A stretch of DNA of 12,371 nucleotides from JBFKPQ01 sp041628225 (GTDB lineage: Bacteria > Actinomycetota > Acidimicrobiia > Spongiisociales > JAENVV01). The translations under genes were made by a program, and so were the position numbers. The notes under the pieces are model-generated. The model was not told the origin of the DNA. It did no database searches and worked only from the letters and a program-made list of their open reading frames with translations. The stretch spans positions 1 to 12,371 of the forward strand of contig JBFKPQ010000066.1 of NCBI GenBank assembly GCA_041628225.1, written 5' to 3'. Of this stretch, positions 6,743-12,038 are shown piece after piece (the stretch's first letter is position 1; every line of letters begins with the position of its first letter).

Positions 6743-6829
6743 CGGAGGGAGTGGGATTCGAACCCACGGAACCCGAATGGGTTCAACAGTTTTCAAGACT
6801 GTCACCTTCGACCGCTCGGTCATCCCTCC
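6743..6829 (-). tRNA. tRNA-Ser (anticodon TGA)
   Basis: An 87-base class II tRNA. Acceptor GGAGGGA/TCCCTCC with discriminator G; anticodon stem ACAGT/ACTGT with loop CTTGAAA, so TGA (6795-6793), reading UCA/UCG; long variable arm; T-arm GTGGG-TTCGAAT-CCCAC. It lies 72 bases after tRNA-Ser(GGA) and is probably on the same transcript. It is not tRNA-Sec, which would have anticodon TCA. Confidence 0.95.
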
Positions 6830-6901
6830 CACAGGAGGAGGCTCCGTCCGTAACGGAAGCTCCCGCCGGAGGCCTCCCGCTGAGCAAGGCCCTCCGTTGC
6901 G

Positions 6902-6990
6902 CGGAGGGGGCGGGATTTGAACCCGCGAAGGGCGTGAACCCTTACACGCTTTCCAGGCGTGCGCACTAGGCCAGACTATGCGACCCCTCC
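6902..6990 (-). tRNA. tRNA-Ser (anticodon GGA)
   Basis: An 89-base class II tRNA. Acceptor GGAGGGG/CCCCTCC with discriminator G; anticodon loop CTGGAAA, so GGA (6954-6952), reading UCC/UCU; long variable arm; T-arm GCGGG-TTCAAAT-CCCGC. The first 30 bases are identical to those of tRNA-Ser(CGA). The 72 bases between it and tRNA-Ser(TGA) hold GC-rich palindromic words (GGAGGCCTCC) but no gene. Confidence 0.95.
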
Positions 6991-7014
6991 AGTGCCGCCC
7001 GAAGGCGGACCATC

Positions 7015-7042
7015 AGTGTAAAGCGTCCCGGCGACCGGCCAA
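7015..7042 (-). promoter_or_regulatory. Promoter of the tRNA-Ser(GGA)-tRNA-Ser(TGA) unit
   Basis: TTGGCC (7042-7037), 16 bases, then TACACT (7020-7015) on the minus strand, 24 bases before the tRNA. The leader contains a CCGCC-UUCG-GGCGG tetraloop hairpin (7008-6995). It faces away from the tadA start region, making a compact divergent promoter. Confidence 0.5.
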
Positions 7043-7051
7043 CTCTGCGAA

Positions 7052-7057
7052 TAGGCT
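7052..7057 (+). promoter_or_regulatory. -10 element of tadA, probably giving a leaderless mRNA
   Basis: TAGGCT ends 8 bases before the tadA ATG, so transcription would start at or next to the start codon. No Shine-Dalgarno sequence is present before tadA, which agrees with a leaderless message. No clear -35 is seen. Confidence 0.45.
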
Positions 7058-7065
7058 GCCGACCG

Positions 7066-7524
7066 ATGAACCACGACGACGCCATGGGCCTCGCTCTCGA
7101 AGAAGCCCGGCTGGCCCTCGACCACGCAGACGTGCCCATCGGCGCCGTCTTGCTCGACCCCAACGGTCAGGTGGTGGCTCGCGATCACAACCGTCGTGAG
7201 GAACGGCGCGATCCCACGGCCCACGCCGAACTGCTCGTCCTGTCGGTCGCCGCACAGCAACTCGGTGACTGGCGGCTCACCGACCACACACTCGTCGTGA
7301 CGCTCGAACCGTGCACCATGTGCGCCGGCGCGGCCGTGTGGGCTCGGATCGGCACCATCGTGTACGGGGCACCCGACCTGAAGGCAGGCGCCGCCTGGTC
7401 GCTGTACAACATCCCCCAGGACGCCCGCCTGAACCACCGTTGCGAGCTGGTGGCCGGCGTGCGCGAGGTCGAATGCGGCGAACTCCTGACTCGTTTCTTC
7501 GCCGAACGCCGCACAGATCGCTAA
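7066..7524 (+). CDS. tadA: tRNA(adenine-34) deaminase TadA
   Basis: A 152-residue cytidine-deaminase-fold enzyme that turns A34 of tRNA-Arg(ACG) into inosine. The zinc site is complete: H53 and catalytic E55 in TAHAELL, C83 and C86 in EPCTMCAGA. The tRNA-binding N42 stands in DHNRREE. IPIGAV-like DVPIGAVLLD at 22-31 and the block IVYGAPDLKAGA (98-109) are typical of TadA. Length agrees with bacterial TadA (about 150-170). The start lies 9 bases after a TAGGCT -10 and has no ribosome site, so the message may be leaderless. The peroxiredoxin-like selenoprotein starts 11 bases after its stop without its own Shine-Dalgarno, so the two are probably cotranscribed and coupled. Its substrate tRNA is at 2495-2568. 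Confidence 0.95.
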   Translation: MNHDDAMGLALEEARLALDHADVPIGAVLLDPNGQVVARDHNRREERRDPTAHAELLVLSVAAQQLGDWRLTDHTLVVTLEPCTMCAGAAVWARIGTIVYGAPDLKAGAAWSLYNIPQDARLNHRCELVAGVREVECGELLTRFFAERRTDR

Positions 7525-7535
7525 CTTGCCCCACG

Positions 7536-8063
7536 ATGTCCTTCAACGCACCCCAACTCGCCGACACCCAGGTCATCGACCCGGACGGCAACGAGCACCG
7601 ACTCGGAGACCTCTGGGCCGATCAGCCGCACGCCCTGTTGTTCCTCCGTCACTTCGGCTGACTGACCTGTCGCGAACGGGCCGGTCAGGTCCGAGACAGA
7701 GCAGCAGAGTTCCCGAGCAACTCGATCACCGCGATCGGAACGGGCGGCAAGCGGTACGCCAAGGCCTTCCTCGACGACACCGGATTCCCCTTCCCCGTAC
7801 TCCTCGACGAGGAGGGAACGGCCGCCGACATCATCGGCACGGAATCGATCGGCGCCACCACGCTCCTGAAGCCGAAGGCGATCGCCGCTGGGATGAAGTC
7901 GTTCGCGGGTGGCCACCGCCAGAAGAACACGGGACGGCGTCCGATGCAGCTCGGCGCCACCCTGGTGATGGGACCCGGCGACGAGATCCTGTACGCCGAC
8001 TACGAAGATCACCCCGGCGACCACGCCGACCTCGACGAAGTACTGGCACTGCTGGAGGGCTGA
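7536..8063 (+). CDS. Peroxiredoxin-like (AhpC/TSA-type) selenoprotein, UxxC active site
   Basis: The frame from ATG 7536 meets UGA at 7659-7661 and continues open to TGA 8061-8063, giving 175 residues with selenocysteine at 42. The stretch LLFLRHFG-U42-L-T-C45-RE matches peroxiredoxin-like proteins (AhpC/TSA antioxidant, PRXL2-like), which normally read FLRHFGCxxCRE, so UGA sits exactly at the attacking Cys. Downstream blocks also fit: ITAIGTGG, AKAFLDDTGFPFPVLLD (strand-helix-strand of the thioredoxin fold), RPMQLGATLVMGPGDEI and DHPGDHADLDEVLALL at the end. The likely role is reducing peroxides, or another thiol-dependent redox reaction, in the cytosol. No Shine-Dalgarno is seen; translation may be coupled to tadA. 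A decayed peroxiredoxin is the alternative, but every other part of the frame is intact. The separate downstream frame lacks a suitable start. Confidence 0.88.
7662..7691 (+). promoter_or_regulatory. Candidate bacterial SECIS element of the peroxiredoxin-like gene
   Basis: Right after the UGA two overlapping, mutually exclusive stems can form. The first is CUGACC/GGUCAG (7662-7667 with 7683-7688), prolonged by GUC/GGC and a 7-base loop GCGAACG starting with G. The second is GACCUG/CAGGUC (7664-7669 with 7686-7691) with a larger loop. Position and loop G fit bacterial SECIS elements, though the first stem puts the loop only 10 bases from the UGA, closer than usual. Folded by hand. Confidence 0.55.
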
Positions 8064-8134
8064 GCTCCGGTCCAAGACGAAGACCCGATCGATTCGACGG
8101 TGGTCGCGAAGCAACTGCGTGCTTGGATCGTGAC

Positions 8135-9106
8135 ATGCGAGCTGCGGTGCGCGACAGGTACGGACCCCCGGATGTGGTTCGGCTGGCCGAAGTACCCCGC
8201 CCATCGCCCGCCGCCGGGCAGTTGCTCGTGCGCGTCCGCGCCACGACGGTCAACCGCACCGACTGCGCCTACCGCAGTGGCACCCCAGCAGTCATGCGGT
8301 TCTTCAGCGGCCTCAGGAAACCCAACACCTCGATCCTCGGCACCGAGTTCGCCGGAGTCGTCGACGAGGTCGGAGGGGGCGTCGACGGTTTCCGCGCAGG
8401 AGATCGAATCTGCGGCTGGTGCGAGAACAGCCTCGGCGCCCATGCGGAGTTCCTGACACTGGACGCCCGAAGCTTGATCGCCCGTATCCCGGCCGACCGC
8501 ACCTACGCGCAGGCGGCGCCGAGCATGGAGGGATCTCACTATGCCCTGGCATTGCTTCGCCTTGCGAAGGTCCAAGCAGGCGACCGCGTCCTCATCTACG
8601 GCGCAAGTGGAACGATCGGTTCGGCGGCAGTTCAGCTCTCGAGGAGCCTCGGCGCCGACGTGACCGCAGTGTGCGGGACCGAGAGCATCGCGCGGGTCGC
8701 CGGCTTGGGGCCGGACCGAGTCGTCGACTATCAGAGGGAGGACTTCACTCGCGGCAAACAGCGTTACGACCTCGTGTTCGACGCGGTAGGCAAGACGTCG
8801 TACGCGACGTGCCGCCATATGCTCGAGCCCGACGGCCTGTTCTCGGCGAGCGAGGGATGGGGGACGATCTTCCGAGCAGTGTTCGGCCCACTGGTGCGAG
8901 ACCGCCGAGTGGTCTTCCCTTTCCCGCGCCGAGATGCGGAAGGGATCCGCTGGCTCACCGGACTCGTCGAGTCAGGCGAGTTCGAGCCGCTCATCGAACG
9001 GATCTACCCGTTCGAGCAGATCGTCGACGCCTACCGGCGTGCCGAAACAGGCGAAAAGGTGGGCAGCCTGGTGATCGACGTCGACCGAGCCGACGAGTTG
9101 ACCTGA
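8135..9106 (+). CDS. MDR-superfamily NAD(P)-dependent oxidoreductase (quinone oxidoreductase-like)
   Basis: A 323-residue zinc-free medium-chain dehydrogenase/reductase. The N-terminal catalytic domain (1-125) has the pattern VRVRATTVNRTDCAYRSG and ILGTEFAGVVDEVG typical of quinone-oxidoreductase-like members. The Rossmann domain holds the NAD(P) loop GASGTIGSAAVQ (156-167) with YDLVFDAVGKTS further on. IYPFEQIVDAYRRAETG and KVGSLVIDV close the protein, as in the family. No structural zinc Cys cluster is seen. These enzymes reduce quinones, enones or related carbonyls with NADPH; the exact substrate is unknown. The ATG at 8135 begins the family homology (MRAAVRDRYG), but no strong ribosome site precedes it. 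It lies 71 bases after the selenoprotein gene on the same strand and may share its transcript. Palindromes follow after its stop. Confidence 0.88.
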   Translation: MRAAVRDRYGPPDVVRLAEVPRPSPAAGQLLVRVRATTVNRTDCAYRSGTPAVMRFFSGLRKPNTSILGTEFAGVVDEVGGGVDGFRAGDRICGWCENSLGAHAEFLTLDARSLIARIPADRTYAQAAPSMEGSHYALALLRLAKVQAGDRVLIYGASGTIGSAAVQLSRSLGADVTAVCGTESIARVAGLGPDRVVDYQREDFTRGKQRYDLVFDAVGKTSYATCRHMLEPDGLFSASEGWGTIFRAVFGPLVRDRRVVFPFPRRDAEGIRWLTGLVESGEFEPLIERIYPFEQIVDAYRRAETGEKVGSLVIDVDRADELT

Positions 9107-9146
9107 ATCTGCCCAGGCCCTGACTCGGTTCGCGCCGAAGGGTGTT

Positions 9147-9192
9147 GTGCGGAGGCCCTCCGCTCCGCCTTCGTAGTGCGGAGGCCCTCCGC
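9147..9192. repeat. Two copies of a GC-rich palindrome downstream of tRNA-Ser(CGA)
   Basis: GTGCGGAGGCCCTCCGC occurs at 9147-9163 and 9176-9192, 29 bases apart. Each holds the perfect palindrome GCGGAGG-C-CCTCCGC. On the minus strand they lie just past the 3' end of tRNA-Ser(CGA), whose acceptor arm uses the same GGAGG/CCTCC words. They may end the tRNA transcript and, from the other side, that of the MDR gene. Confidence 0.7.
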
Positions 9193-9206
9193 CTCACTTC
9201 GTTCGG

Positions 9207-9297
9207 CGGAGGGGGTGGGATTCGAACCCACGAAGGAGCTCACGCCCCTTACGGCATTTCGAGTGCCGCGCACTAGGCCAGACTATGCGACCCCTCC
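9207..9297 (-). tRNA. tRNA-Ser (anticodon CGA)
   Basis: A 91-base class II tRNA. Acceptor GGAGGGG/CCCCTCC with discriminator G; anticodon stem CGGCA/TGCCG with loop CTCGAAA, so CGA (9261-9259), reading UCG; long variable arm; T-arm GTGGG-TTCGAAT-CCCAC. It lies downstream of the SRP RNA on the same strand. A TAGAGT (9316-9311) 13 bases before it may be its own -10. Confidence 0.95.
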
Positions 9298-9327
9298 GGT
9301 TGTGGACGGCACTCTACCGTGCCGCCA

Positions 9328-9353
9328 AACCCGCCGACCAGGCCGGTCGGGTT
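9328..9353 (-). terminator. Probable terminator of the SRP RNA
   Basis: Beginning at the base next to the SRP RNA 3' end, the minus strand can pair AACCCG with CGGGTT (or CCGACC with GGTCGG) into a strong hairpin followed by a short TTTGG. The place right after the closing helix of the SRP RNA supports termination, although the U-tract is short. Confidence 0.55.
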
Positions 9354-9627
9354 CCCGTGCACCCCGCCTTCGAACGGCTCCGCAAAGCGCGTTCCGGGAC
9401 GTCGACTCGGATCGAGCGACCCTACGTCACCCGAGACTTACCGCTTAGGGCTGCTTCCTTCCGGACCTGACCCGATTCACGGGGCCCCGCCGCGCAGGAC
9501 CCGACCGTCAACATCGACCGTGCCCGGCGCTCGACCTCGACGAACACCGCCCTCAGGCAGGGAATTCGGTCCCGCATGAAGAGGACTTCGGGTACAGGGC
9601 TCCCCTAATGCCCCACCTAGCACGGAT
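9354..9627 (-). ncRNA. ffs: Large bacterial SRP RNA (Alu and S domains)
   Basis: The RNA of the signal recognition particle, which with Ffh targets nascent membrane and secreted proteins. The S-domain hallmark GTCAGGTCCGGAAGGAAGCA is present on the minus strand at about 9473-9454, flanked by the GGTCCTGCG/CGTAGGGTC helix (9501-9493 with 9426-9418). The 5' part, beginning GTGCTAGGTGGGG at 9623 and followed by GAGCCCTGTACCCG, is the Alu domain of the long SRP RNA known from Bacillus and actinobacteria. The outer helix CCGTGC (9625-9620) with GCACGG (9360-9355) closes a molecule of about 274 bases, in agreement with the roughly 270-base Bacillus form. So this is the long type, not the 4.5S type. 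The ends are estimated to within a few bases. tRNA-Ser(CGA) follows 56 bases later. Confidence 0.92.
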
Positions 9628-9632
9628 CCGGG

Positions 9633-9638
9633 ATGATA
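9633..9638 (-). promoter_or_regulatory. -10 element of the SRP RNA
   Basis: TATCAT on the minus strand ends 6 bases before the estimated SRP RNA 5' end, the normal spacing to a transcription start. No good -35 is visible in the region overlapping the end of the GNAT gene. Confidence 0.5.
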
Positions 9639-9667
9639 GCCGCAGCCTCGACCAGCCCATCCAGGTG

Positions 9668-11089
9668 TCACCCCGCCGGTCGGTACCGACCCTTCAACGC
9701 CTCGAGCGCGTCGATCGCCCGCACCGTCGACGCCAGCAACTCCGGCTCGCCCATACGGAGCCGGGCCGCCTCATCGAAGCACTCTCGCGCCGACCCGAAC
9801 TGTCCGCACTCGGCACGCAGCTTGCCGAGATGCTGCCATGCGAACGACACCATCCGATCGCCCGGATCCAAGCCTTCCAGGACAGCCGCGAATCCCTCCT
9901 CCGCTTCGTCGCCCCGAGCTCGGTGATGGTCGACGATCGCGAGGCGAAGGCGGGTGACGAGGTCGTCCGGGCCGGCGAGTTCCGCGGCTCGCGCCAGATC
10001 CGCGGCTGCTCCGATCAGATCGCCGGCCGCTCGCCGGAGGTCGCCCCGCCGGCTCAACGCCACGGGATCATCCTCATCGATGTCCACTGCCGGCACTCGC
10101 TCCGACATCTGCCGTTCGAATGGGGCGAACGCCGGAATGGCGTACTGGGTCGCGGACCGTTCTGACACGAATCCGAGCCGCTCGTACAGCCCGAAGGCGC
10201 CTGTGGGATTGTTCGAGTCGGCTCCGAGGACCGCGTAGGCGAAGCCGTCGGCCCTGAACGCGTCCAACGCCCGGGCGATCAACGCGCTGGCGACTCCCCT
10301 CCCCCGCCACGCCGGCACCGTCGCCAGACCACCGATCCAGGCTTCGGTCCGGCCCTTGTCCGCGAAGTCGTGCGGATACACGTCGGCGAGCAACACTCCG
10401 ACCACGTCGTCGCCGTCCAGCGCCACGAACGACAGGTCGCCGCGATAGGCATCCCCACCGACGTAATAGCGGTCCCAGGCCTCTTCCGACGTTGCGTGCG
10501 ATTGCCCTGCGAAGGCGGCGTTGTAGGCCTGGCGCGCTGCCGCGTGATGCTCCGATCGCATCGGTTGGATCGCGGCGTCCGTCGAGGCCAGAGGGGTGGG
10601 CTGTGACAGGTCGAAGGCCATCTCGCGATCCCAACGCACCGGCTGAAAGCCGTCCGACTCGAGCAGTGCGTGCGCCTCGGTCATCCAGTCGTACTCCAGG
10701 GCATAGAGGATCGACGGCAGGTCGTCATCGAACGACGCGCAGCGCTGCCGGGCCCGCTCCCGCCACCAGGCTGACAACGCCGCCTCGACCCCCTGGTCGC
10801 GCGCCACGGGCGCCACCCCGAGCCACCGGTACACGCGCCGGCGGGTGGTCGTCGCCTCGGGCAGCATGCAGAACACGGCGGCTACCGCCGCTCCTTCGGT
10901 ATCGATCGCCACCCGGCCATCGGCCGCAGGATCGTCAGCACGGTCGCCGAGCCAATCGACCCACTCCCCTTCGGACATGCGGTAGCCGCCGTCCGCGTCG
11001 AAACACACCCCCGTGAGCGCAGCCAATCGCGCCGCGTCGGTTGCCTCGATGGGCCGCCAGGTCACACCGGGAAGTGATGGCAGTTCCAC
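9668..11089 (-). CDS. Tandem GNAT acetyltransferase fused to a TPR-like C-terminal domain
   Basis: A 473-residue protein in three parts. Residues 8-160 are a degenerate GNAT domain (the acetyl-CoA loop is reduced to VAPVARDQGVEAAL). Residues 172-328 are a second, intact GNAT domain with WIGGLATVPAWRGRGVASAL (251-270), the R-G-R-G-V-A pyrophosphate loop, and NPTGAFGLYERLGF as motif B. Residues 340-465 are helical with TPR-like repeats: ALSRRGDLRRAAGDLIGAAA, then WQHLGKLRAECGQFGSAREC. Double-GNAT proteins with one dead and one active half include mycothiol synthase (MshD), but the TPR tail and overall length differ, so MshD is not claimed. It probably acetylates an unknown amine, with the TPR part binding a partner. 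The start GTG at 11089 lacks a clear ribosome site. It lies 18 bases after the small membrane protein gene, likely in one operon. Confidence 0.85.
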   Translation of the reverse strand: MELPSLPGVTWRPIEATDAARLAALTGVCFDADGGYRMSEGEWVDWLGDRADDPAADGRVAIDTEGAAVAAVFCMLPEATTTRRRVYRWLGVAPVARDQGVEAALSAWWRERARQRCASFDDDLPSILYALEYDWMTEAHALLESDGFQPVRWDREMAFDLSQPTPLASTDAAIQPMRSEHHAAARQAYNAAFAGQSHATSEEAWDRYYVGGDAYRGDLSFVALDGDDVVGVLLADVYPHDFADKGRTEAWIGGLATVPAWRGRGVASALIARALDAFRADGFAYAVLGADSNNPTGAFGLYERLGFVSERSATQYAIPAFAPFERQMSERVPAVDIDEDDPVALSRRGDLRRAAGDLIGAAADLARAAELAGPDDLVTRLRLAIVDHHRARGDEAEEGFAAVLEGLDPGDRMVSFAWQHLGKLRAECGQFGSARECFDEAARLRMGEPELLASTVRAIDALEALKGRYRPAG

Positions 11090-11107
11090 GCTCGGATGAT
11101 GCCATCT

Positions 11108-11332
11108 CTAGCCGAGCGTTGGACCCCCAATCACGACGACTACCGAAGTCTGCGCGGCGGCCTCGGCGACCGCCTGGCTCCGGAAGTACAGGCCCACGGC
11201 CATGACGGCTACGAGGAGCACGACGACGATCAGCGCAAGCCAGTGACTCCGGCCGTTGCGCTTCCATGAGGTCGCCTCCGGGTAGTCCATCGGCGGTCGG
11301 ACGACCGTTGTCTTGTCGAGCGTCTGGATCAC
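11108..11332 (-). CDS. Small single-span membrane protein of unknown function
   Basis: 74 residues: a polar N-terminus with basic KRNGR, one membrane helix (about 31-50, HWLALIVVVLLVAVMAVGLY), then a short tail ending VVVVIGGPTLG. The charges suggest the N-terminus stays in the cytosol. The GTG start has AAGGGAG 4 bases upstream. I do not recognise a family. It is the first gene of a two-gene unit with the GNAT-TPR gene, and diverges from the VanZ-like gene across 126 bases that hold no gene. Confidence 0.6.
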   Translation of the reverse strand: MIQTLDKTTVVRPPMDYPEATSWKRNGRSHWLALIVVVLLVAVMAVGLYFRSQAVAEAAAQTSVVVVIGGPTLG

Positions 11333-11458
11333 GAAGCTCCCTTCGCTCCTCCACCGTCACCCGCCTCCCCTGCCGTGGGAAGGGGCCAGAAGTCCTGGTG
11401 CACGCTTTCGGGGTCATCCCCGATGGCGCCCCGATGACATTTCGACCACAGTGCACCC

Positions 11459-12022
11459 ATGGCTCGACGCTTCACGACCAGACGGGAACGTACGCTCTGG
11501 ATGCTCGTGGCCGCCGTTGTGGTGGCGATCTACTCCACCCTCGGCCTCGCCACCACGCTCTCGGCCGAGCTGTCGAACCGGGATCTCCTCGACAACGTCT
11601 CGGCGGCAGCATTCCTCGTGCTGTTCGGTGTCGTCGGGCTGGTGGGCTTGCGCGGCCGGTCCCGCAGTGCGCTGCATGCCGCCATCGCCGTCGGTGTCGT
11701 CGCCGTGTACGCCCTGGTGTTTCTGCGGATGGCGAGTCCCATCGAACGGTCACACCTGTTCGAGTACAGCCTTCTAGCAATCCTCATTCACGAGGCCCTT
11801 CTCGAACGCTCTCGAGCCGGCCAGCCCGTGCGTAATGCTGGCTGGGTAGCGGTCGGCTCCGCCTCGACGCTCGGGGTGCTCGATGAACTGATCCAGCTCG
11901 TGCTGCCGAGCCGCGTGTTCGACCCGGTCGACATCGGATTCAACATCCTCGCCGCCTTCATGGGTGTCGCCGTGAGCGGAGCCGTCGCCTGGGCCATACG
12001 GCCCCGACATCGAGCCTCCTGA
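11459..12022 (+). CDS. VanZ-like family membrane protein
   Basis: 187 residues with about five membrane helices (roughly 13-33, 46-64, 70-90, 125-145 and 157-178). It carries the VanZ-family pattern: ERSHLFEYSLLAILI after helix 3, then GVLDELIQLVLPSRVFDP and VDIGFNILAAFMG. VanZ itself gives low-level teicoplanin resistance, but most chromosomal VanZ-like proteins have unknown envelope roles, so no resistance is inferred. The ATG at 11459 begins the natural N-terminus, MARRFTTRRERT with a basic cytosolic end, but no Shine-Dalgarno is seen. It ends 16 bases before the stop codon of the converging methyltransferase gene. There is no terminator-like hairpin between them. Confidence 0.85.
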   Translation: MARRFTTRRERTLWMLVAAVVVAIYSTLGLATTLSAELSNRDLLDNVSAAAFLVLFGVVGLVGLRGRSRSALHAAIAVGVVAVYALVFLRMASPIERSHLFEYSLLAILIHEALLERSRAGQPVRNAGWVAVGSASTLGVLDELIQLVLPSRVFDPVDIGFNILAAFMGVAVSGAVAWAIRPRHRAS

Positions 12023-12038
12023 GGAGAGCTCGGAGGCG

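Noticed and set aside
6743..6829. Possible tRNA-Sec because the anticodon loop contains TGA
   Set aside because: The anticodon itself is TGA (reads UCA); tRNA-Sec needs TCA and has a longer acceptor/T-arm. It is an ordinary tRNA-Ser.
5405..6853. Long plus-strand ORF (482 codons) opposite the amidase gene
   Set aside because: Antisense shadow of a well-supported M20-like enzyme; it also runs into tRNA-Ser(TGA).
9415..9503. A short 4.5S-type SRP RNA of about 90 bases
   Set aside because: The sequence further 5' contains the Alu-domain pattern (GTGCTAGGTGGGG ... CCCTGTACC) and a closing helix near both ends, so the long form is the better call.
9668..11089. Mycothiol synthase (mshD)
   Set aside because: The double-GNAT layout is similar but the protein has a TPR-like tail and is well over the usual length; no specific MshD motif was recognised.
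11398..11457. GGTGCAC ... GTGCACC inverted repeat in the divergent region before the VanZ-like gene
   Set aside because: Seven bases with a 46-base gap in GC-rich DNA is too little to call an operator.
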